Positions 57,243-64,000 of a stretch of DNA of 64,000 nucleotides are shown here, in pieces. The notes under the pieces were generated by a model that was given only the letters and a program-made list of their open reading frames with translations, ran no database searches and had not been told where the DNA came from. The DNA is from Allantophomopsis cytisporea (Eukaryota; Ascomycota; Leotiomycetes; Phacidiales; Phacidiaceae). How positions within the stretch are numbered: position 1 is the stretch's first letter; each line of letters opens with the position of its first letter. Made by a program: the position numbers and the translations under genes. The stretch spans positions 1,860,001 to 1,924,000 of the forward strand of contig CP103029.1 in assembly GCA_024752435.1 (NCBI GenBank). Reading direction: 5' to 3'.

Positions 57243-57871
57243 CGGCGTGGCGTGTCTTCGAAAAAGGGAGGCGATGTACACGTAAGAATAGTCAAAGACG
57301 GGTATTTGATAGAGATGTCGTACAGTATCTCCTTAAGTGTTCGACAGTGCGAAATATAAGTTCTGCAGACACGAGGGCGACACGTCGGCACGTAGCGTCG
57401 TAATGATTAACAGGCTGTGATGGCCTGGGCGTGAAAATGCAGTTGAACAAAGATTCCAGCGTAAAGTGGAGCTGCGGCTTGCCGGTCACGTCGATATTTG
57501 TAATTAGTGATTTGCGATAGTCTTGACGACCGGAGTAATAAGCTCCCTATATTATCTTTTTATGCGAAAGTGTATGTACTCAAAAACGAGGATGATTATG
57601 GTATCATGTCTGAATATGAGTGTGATGTCCTTGCGTGGTTAGATTATTTGCCCGAAGAATGTAACCAGGTCGCTCCTGCTCCGTGCTTGTGTTCACTTCG
57701 GTGCTTGATAGCATACATCACATGACGCGGTGTTTAATGCACCCAAGTTCCGACAACGAGCGATCTGGCGACTCTGTGCTCTCTCGAATTACGGGGTATT
57801 GCTATCAACCACGCCTTTGCGAACCACAACCACCAGCTCAATCGCAAATTCCCACACATTCATCCGTCACC
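57243..57871. other. Divergent promoter between the acidic protein gene and delta-COP
   Basis: 629 bp between head-to-head starts. The frame 57683-58381 begins here but its upstream part is not conserved-looking; the delta-COP ATG at 57872 is the proper start. No specific element identified. Confidence 0.5.
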
Positions 57872-59568
57872 ATGGTGGTTCTTGCAGCTTCGATATGTAC
57901 GAGGGGAGGAAAGGCGATTCTGTCTAGACAGTTTCGTGAAATGCAGCGATCGAGAATCGAAGCTCTATTGGCATCATTCCCAAAGTTGGCCGATACAGGA
58001 ACACAGCACACAACTGTCGAGCAAGACAATGTCCGATTTGTATACCAACCTTTGGACGAACTTTACATGGTCCTGATTACCAATCGACAATCAAATATTC
58101 TTCAGGACATCGATTCACTTCACTTGTTCGCTCAAGTCGTTACCAGTACATGCAAGAGCTTGGACGAGAGGGAAATCCTACGCAATGCCTACGAACTGTT
58201 GAGCGCATTCGATGAGCTGGTTACCTTGGGATACCGTGAGAACCTTACAGTTGCTCAGATCAAGACATTCTTGGAGATGGAATCTCATGAGGAGAGAATC
58301 CAAGAAATCATTTCCAGAGTACGTGTCACTGAGCTTAGCATTCTGATCATGCTAACATATGGTATAGAACAAGGAACTTGAGGCTACAGAGGAGCGTAAG
58401 AGAAAGGCGAAGCAACTGGAAATGCAGCGCAAGGAAGTTTCAAGAAATGGCGTCGGCAGACCAACAGCACCCCGAACACCTCAATACTCCTCCTACCAAG
58501 CTCCTGCCAGACCGACTGTTCCCGATACCTATGACTCTTATGAGGCCGAGAAGAACAAAACATACAAGTGAGTATCATGATTATGAGAAAGAACTTACCA
58601 CTGATGCATAGCAGGGCAACACCAAAAGGAAAGGGGATGCAATTGGGCAAGAAGTCAAAGACCACCGATATGTTCGACCGCGTACGAGGTGATATGGGCG
58701 TGGAAGTAGAAGATTCGACTCCTTTGGTGCCGAACCATCCAGTACCCGCAGCCGCTGAGGCTGCACCATCTGCGCACGGCTCCATGATCCTAGACCACGA
58801 TGCTATCCATGTCACAATCGCCGAGACAATAAGTGCCAAGTTGTCCAGAGAAGGTGCTCTCAACTCTCTTGAAGTCAAGGGAGATCTCCAACTCCGTATT
58901 TCCGATCCATCCATGACAAAGGTCAAGCTCGACTTAGTCGCCAATGCCAGCCACGGTGCTCAATTCCGAACACATCCAAATGTCGATCGACCACTATTCA
59001 CCAATTCCAAGGCAATTCAGATGAGCAACACTGCCAAGGGCTTCCCAGTCAATAACTCTGTTGGTGTTCTGAGATGGAGAGCTGCGCCAAAGATAGACGA
59101 TAGCAGTGCTGTACCAATCACTTTCACTGTCTGGGTTAACAAGGGCTCAGATGATACATATACCATCACTGTCGAGTACGAGTTACCTGGCAGTGACCCC
59201 TTGACTGACGTGACAGTAACTATTCCTTATTCTACAAGCGAGCCCGCTGTTTCGAGCTTTGATGCAACCTACGAGGTTGCCGGCGACAGCCTGGAGTGGA
59301 AGATTGGCTCAGTTGATGAGGATTCTAACACTGGCTCCTTCGAATTTGAAGCTCAGGCAGAGGATGAGAATGAGTTCTTCCCAATGCAGGTTAGATTCTC
59401 TAAGACCACACCATTTATTGACGTCGATGTAAGTTTGAATCCGTTTCCAAAAGCGATGGACGTTACTAATATTCATAGGTTTCATCTGTCACATTACTTG
59501 AGATGGGAGAGGAGGTTTCATTTTCCAAGGAGATCAAATCTGTGGCAGAATCATATGTCATCGAGTAA
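57872..59568 (+). CDS. RET2: Coatomer subunit delta (delta-COP)
   Basis: Part of the COPI coat for Golgi-to-ER retrieval. Four exons: 57872-58318, 58368-58567, 58612 (or 58615)-59428, 59479-59568; 517 residues, family length. The N-terminal longin-like domain starts MVVLAASICTRGGKAILSRQ, FREMQRSRIEALLASFPKLA and continues through FVYQPLDELYMVLITNRQSN. A charged helical linker follows (ELEATEERKRKAKQLEMQRK), then the conserved GMQLGKKSKTTDMFDRVRG, and the mu-homology domain from HVTIAETISAKLSREGALNS to the C terminus VSFSKEIKSVAESYVIE. The acceptor before exon 3 is a tandem TAGCAG: use of the first gives Asn-Arg-Ala, of the second Lys-Ala, differing by one residue. Confidence 0.95.
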
Positions 59569-59994
59569 GGAATTGGGGAAAGTAAAAGGATAAAATGATT
59601 AGCACGGCGCGTAAGGGGCGAAATGGTAGATTACTTCGTCTAAATAATGCGACAACAAATGACATGCCTGAACACATCGTTGTAGTGAAATTGTATTGGG
59701 GCTCTCTCAAGTATTGATTGTAAGTAACTCATTATAATATGTCGATTGTTAATTAGACCCCTTATGATTCTAAACTCCCATAGACACTGTAGAGTAAATT
59801 TTGCTCCAAGCAAAATACTTCTATGCCTTATTCATTAGGCAGGTACAAAAGCGCGCTCCATCGCGGTCGTTCCTGTCAAGTCTAGAACATATCATGGTAA
59901 ATATGCCCGTGTTGAGTTACCGAAAAGTAAACCTCTATCAATCTTGAAGAATATTCAATGACTCCACGAAGCATTTTCTGACAAAATTGCAAAA
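59569..59994. other. Spacer between delta-COP and APC4, 0.43 kb
   Basis: 3' flank of delta-COP and promoter of APC4, transcribed in the same direction. Nothing else seen. Confidence 0.5.
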
Positions 59995-62608
59995 ATGGCA
60001 GAGAATAAAGGATTGAAGCTACTGGGCGAGAAGACCTTGCATCTGAGAGCATCCACTGATTTCATAGGCTCTCCAATAGCATATTGTCCTTCTATGGACC
60101 TGGTAGCGGTAGCAACATCTGATCAACAAGTTGCTGTCCATCGCTTGAATGGTCAACGCGTGTATGCTGTCGTTCAGAAGCAGAAATCCTTGAAAGTCGA
60201 AGGACTTCATTGGAAACCTAATGGTGACCACTCCATATATATTTTACATTTTGTCAAAAGCTGATCATGACTAGGTCAGTTGCTGGCTATTGCTTATAGT
60301 GATGGGGCTGTGAGGCTCTATGGTGCTGAGAGCAGTAAGACTGTTCACCAGATTGTCACTGGTGGTGATTCGATCTCAAGCCTTGGATGGGCATCGAATA
60401 CGACAAGTGGTGGATCTTCAGGGTTGTCTACAAAGCTGGCATTTGATAAACTCGATGATGCCGCGAAGCTCGATACAGAGACGTCAAAACCTTCACCCTT
60501 GGACTTGCCAAGAGATCTCACCTTGATCGATGTTGAGACTAGTATGGTTAAACTCAGTGTACTTCCTGCTGGCAGTACCTCGTAAGGCTACCCTTTGAGT
60601 GGGAAGGCTGTATACTGACGGTGATTGTAGTGAAGATGTGTTCTCTTCAAGAGCATCTCTTGATGCTCTGTTTCGCCCGTTCGATCCCGGAGACAATGAT
60701 GCTGTCGATGTCATGATCGCTGGAAACAGTGATTGCAAGGTCCATCTAAGTATCTATGATTCTTTTGAGGTTGGGTCCTTCTCACTTCCTTCAAGATCAC
60801 CGTCAATTGGAAATGGAATGGAAGATATGGGCAAGTTGATACTTCATTCATCACATCCACAATTCGCTACTCACGGTGTGCTTTTATCGAACTTGTCATC
60901 ACCGGACCATCCCCACAGGTTATACTTTATTCCTATGGATTTACGCTTCATAGGCACATCAGATGGATATCTTTCTCTTTTAGCAGCTAAATCCACACAG
61001 CTTCAGAACTTACTGAGATATGTCAATCAAGTCCAGGCTCTCATGGTATTGGAGTACAAATCTACACAGGACCTTCCCCAACGATTCCTCAGTAACGTCA
61101 ACGAGTCGTTGGAAGAAAAACATAAGTCTGATGTTGTGCATGCCATGTATCATCAAGTTGTAACAGGTCACACATATCCAGTGATGAAAGAATGGTTGGT
61201 AGATGAACTAGCCGAAAGAGTAAGCACGTCCAAAAAAAAAAAATCAACTCTATATAGAGAACTGAATTTTAGTAGGGCCACAAAAGATGGGAAAAGGCGG
61301 CAACTGGAGGCTACGAAGGTCTGCGAAAACTCATTCACGAACACATGCTCCCTGCTCTTGAACGATGCAGTGTCATTTTAAGTCGACTCTATGGCATTGC
61401 AAAATTCCAAAGCAATGACGATCTAGGACTGTCACTATCACAGATCAAGAAAGTCATGGATACAGTAGCATGTCTCAGCATGTGTTCGTCCAGAATACTT
61501 GCCTACACTATTGAAGAGCTGGATCTGTTTCATGCTTTCTCGACATGGATGAGGCACGAGATTGATAGACTTGCATCTGATAATTCTTTACCTTCAGAAG
61601 ATATGCTGGAGAAAGAGGCTGCAATCGAACACGTAAAAGTGTTGCACTTCATTCGGACTGCAATGATGGATAGCAAGCTATCTGCATTCTTCCAAACCGG
61701 AAAGCCAGAAGATGGAGATGCTGAGATCGAGGATGATGGCATTTCACTTTTCGAAACACTTGATATACAACTGCAACGACATGCTGGTGGAGAACCGTAC
61801 GCGGAGACACTCTGCAAGATTCCGGGGCTGTGCCGACGCTTAGAGGTTCAAGCAAAGGTACTGTTCGAGCACATGGCTGAAAGTCAAAAACGAAACGTTT
61901 TCTTTGGAGAGGCTATTCCGTTGACACTGTTTGATGAAGAAACTCCTGTACCCGTCAAGATGAAAATGTGCTCAGAGGTAAGCGGAGTTTGTCGTTCAAT
62001 TGAAAGTCACTGACGCCTCAACAGGACAGTGAATGTGCGGTCTATGTTGCTAAATCTAAGCCTTCCGAAGATCATGACCACGCCATATTGTACATCTATC
62101 GCCTCTCTTATACCATAAAGAACGGCATTAGCACTCTGATGTCCAGTCAAGCCATAGAAATAAACATTGGCGGATACGAGATCGAAGATATTGAGTTCGA
62201 GGATTCCACAAACCTCTTGGTTCTCCTCAATTCTCAGGGTCAGTTCTTCCTTGCTTTAACCTAGCTGACCAGTCGCTAATGTCTGCCTCAGAGAAAACTA
62301 TTCTTGTAACTATGGGCTATACCCCGGAATCGTTGGCATATGGCGAGCACTCCAATTATCCCGAGACAAAAACAATTTCTGCTAAGGAATTGGATATATC
62401 TACACTGCATACATTCCCTATGAACGGAGGTTTTCTGCCCGGGAAGATGGTAGTTAGCGAAAGAAATCTGGCAGTGAAGTCCAGAGATGATGATGCTAGA
62501 GTGTGTTTGCTGTCAAAAGACCACCTGATTTACAAGATCTATAATTTACCCCAGAGAGAGAAAGGTCCATGTGGCATTGATGAGGAGGATATCACCATGT
62601 CGCAGTAG
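59995..62608 (+). CDS. APC4: Anaphase-promoting complex subunit 4
   Basis: Scaffold subunit of the APC/C ubiquitin ligase that drives mitotic exit. Six exons: 59995-60223, 60275-60581, 60631-61219, 61276-61977, 62025-62238, 62292-62608; 785 residues. The N-terminal WD40 domain of APC4 begins LLGEKTLHLRASTDFIGSPI, MDLVAVATSDQQVAVHRLNG and LHWKPNGQLLAIAYSDGAVR. The long helical APC4 domain follows, with VVTGHTYPVMKEWLVDELAE-R and GHKRWEKAATGGYEGLRKLI-HEHMLPALERCS. The last part returns to WD40-like strands (LYIYRLSYTIKNGI, FEDSTNLLVLLNSQ). Intron 3 (61220-61275) contains an A11 run and a direct TAG at its end; only the acceptor at 61275 keeps the frame. No other long gene lies in the same orientation nearby. 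Confidence 0.92.
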
Positions 62609-63362
62609 ACTTAGGTATGTGATAAACAGCCTTTCAGATATTTTGAGATCACGCCATTATATCCTCTTCCTTGTGATGCTGGCCTCAGAAGGTAGATTAC
62701 AGTATTACATGGTACGTTTATATATAGCAATGATCCGGCATACGCAAAGAATGTCGCTTGAAGTATTGAACACAGCATGTGAAGATTCCTGTATAATAAG
62801 AAGACATACATAATATCTGATGTATGAAACTCATGATATGAACAGGCTATCCTGGAGATATTCCCAGCTATTGAAGAGCACATAATTATGGTATTGAGTT
62901 TGAGTTTGAGTTTCAAACTGCGTAGTACTCGAGGATTGTTGAGAAACCTTCAAACACCCAACCCCTCATTACCTTGGGCCCAATGGAAAATTCGGAGATA
63001 TTGCGTACTTAAAACTTCGATCAAATCATCGCAGATTGGCATAATCATTATATTAGACAATCATAAGTATGTAATTGTATGGTGAGTTGTCCTGCAGCTT
63101 AGTATGAGCTACATTAATGTACGCTAGATCATAAATGATAGATAGTTATTGTTATTTACCAGGTGTTATGAAGTATAAGATTAATGACCATAAGGAGATA
63201 CAAACCTAGAGAGAGGAATTGTTTAGCAATGTGGAGTAATGCGGGGAGGGCATTGTTGAAGTGCATGTCAAAGTCGACCATGCATCGTCAAAAGGCCCTA
63301 GAACACCCTAATTATCTGCAAGAATCCGAACATGGAACACTCCAACTTCCGATCGATGAATC
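62609..63362. other. Intergenic, 0.75 kb
   Basis: 3' flanks of the convergent APC4 and phosphotransferase genes. Frames of about 60-100 codons here have no protein character. A GTTTGA-type direct repeat (TTGAGTTTGAGTTTGAGTTT) lies near 62895-62914. Confidence 0.5.
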
Positions 63363-64000
63363 TTAAGTTCGAACATCATGCGTCAGACAAAGAACCGTCG
63401 CATCATTCTGTACGTAGTTGATCTTCGTATCCAAGAACGCATCCAGATATGCAATTTCGACATCATCTCGGCCAACCTCAACAACACGATCAATAGCACC
63501 ATCATCGAAAGCAAACCCATGCCACAAAAGCACACCCATGTCTCTGGCCACTGGTAGGGCCTTAATCATATCAGCATCACGCAAGTCGGGTATCTCAGCA
63601 CAAAGTTTATCGTAGAACACAACACGCAACTCTTCAGCAAAATCATCATACACAAAACCCTTCGAGGTCATGGACCCCAGCAGTTCTTCCAAGCCATAGA
63701 GACTGGTTCCGAAGGGAAGCATTTCGGCTTCAGCCCAGTCGACAAGGCCGTATAGGTGCCCTGAAGTGGAATCGATCATTACGTTGCTTGCGACGATATC
63801 ACCGTGTGTCAACACCCATGGAAGATAGCAAGCAATGTCAAGGTTTTCCAGAATATGCTTTGCAGTAGCTTGAAATCGCAGGGGTAGTTCTTTGCTCAGG
63901 CGTTCGAATCGATATTGGAGGCTTGATCCGATCTTGCCAAGAGGCAGACGTACTTTCGGAGGAAAAGTCCATGTTTGAGCAAGAAAGATGGCAAAGTCTT
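63363..64000 (-). CDS. Aminoglycoside-phosphotransferase-like (APH family) kinase, C-terminal part
   Basis: Partial: the frame stays open to the right edge, so the N-terminal lobe is missing. The 211 visible residues run from DFAIFLAQTWTFPPKVRLPL to LCLTHDVRT. The catalytic loop is LTHGDIVASNVMID, matching HxDxxxxN of APH/protein-kinase-like enzymes, and the metal-binding DxD-like site is YGLVDWAEAEMLPFG. Fungal APH-domain proteins are numerous, cytosolic and mostly of unknown substrate; a true antibiotic target is unlikely. Small helical C-terminal domain follows (ALPVARDMGVLLWHGFAFDD). No intron is needed in the visible part. Convergent with APC4. Confidence 0.85.
   Translation of the reverse strand, partial: DFAIFLAQTWTFPPKVRLPLGKIGSSLQYRFERLSKELPLRFQATAKHILENLDIACYLPWVLTHGDIVASNVMIDSTSGHLYGLVDWAEAEMLPFGTSLYGLEELLGSMTSKGFVYDDFAEELRVVFYDKLCAEIPDLRDADMIKALPVARDMGVLLWHGFAFDDGAIDRVVEVGRDDVEIAYLDAFLDTKINYVQNDATVLCLTHDVRT

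Noticed and set aside
58384..58944. 186-codon minus-strand frame over delta-COP
   Set aside because: Antisense shadow; low-complexity translation.
61231..61241. A11 run as a frameshift in APC4
   Set aside because: It lies inside an intron (61220-61275) with good GTAAGC donor, so it does not affect coding.
1..64000. CRISPR array, prophage, secondary-metabolite cluster or transposase
   Set aside because: No direct-repeat/spacer pattern, no viral, transposase, PKS or NRPS domains seen; the window is ordinary fungal chromosome.

Overview
The window is from a filamentous ascomycete fungus (Pezizomycotina); the gene set and intron style look like Leotiomycetes, Botrytis/Sclerotinia-like, which is my inference. 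Genes are spaced by 0.2-3 kb, lie on both strands, and carry short GT-AG introns with CTAAC/CTGAC-type branch points. Proteins match fungal housekeeping families. I find 24 protein-coding genes (two cut by the window edges) and one tRNA. I see no transposase, rRNA, CRISPR array or biosynthetic gene cluster.

Layout. 0-15 kb: the C-terminal end of an unidentified protein (edge), a 3.5-kb gene-poor stretch, the ER chaperone LHS1 (-) divergent from a GNAT acetyltransferase (+), a flavin-reductase-domain protein (-), a MetX-like alpha/beta hydrolase (+) and poly(A) polymerase PAP1 (+). 15-27 kb: ribosomal proteins uS7/RPS5 (-) and eS25/RPS25 (+) sharing a 287-bp divergent promoter, a cytochrome-b5-like/MAPR membrane protein (+), a GPI-anchored cupredoxin-like protein (-), the histone-fold protein CENP-X/MHF2 (-) and an unrecognised coiled-coil protein (-). 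27-40 kb: gene-poor, with the mitochondrial ADP/ATP carrier (+), a sideroflexin (-), an intron-containing tRNA-Arg(UCG) (-) and a secreted DUF3455 protein (+). 40-52 kb: dense housekeeping block with PP2A scaffold subunit TPD3 (-), cytosolic PheRS beta chain FRS1 (+), myotubularin phosphatase YMR1 (-), uS3/RPS3 (+) and a NIPA-type magnesium transporter (-). 52-64 kb: a large gene-free stretch, an acidic low-complexity protein (-), delta-COP/RET2 (+), APC4 (+) and a partial aminoglycoside-phosphotransferase-like kinase (-).

The genes do not form one pathway. They serve translation (RPS5, RPS25, RPS3, FRS1, tRNA-Arg), mRNA 3'-end formation (PAP1), the secretory pathway (LHS1, delta-COP), mitochondria (ADP/ATP carrier, sideroflexin), cell cycle and chromosomes (APC4, CENP-X, PP2A scaffold) and lipid signalling (YMR1). 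I found no clear new system. The observations most worth checking concern gene structure: five introns using the unusual acceptor AAG; an RPS25 intron whose best-placed acceptor reads GG; a stop-free 78-nt intron in the acidic protein that would add a Cys-rich insert if retained; micro-exons at the start of the NIPA gene; and two unrecognised proteins. Exon joins were read by eye from splice signals, frame and family conservation; no RNA evidence was available.
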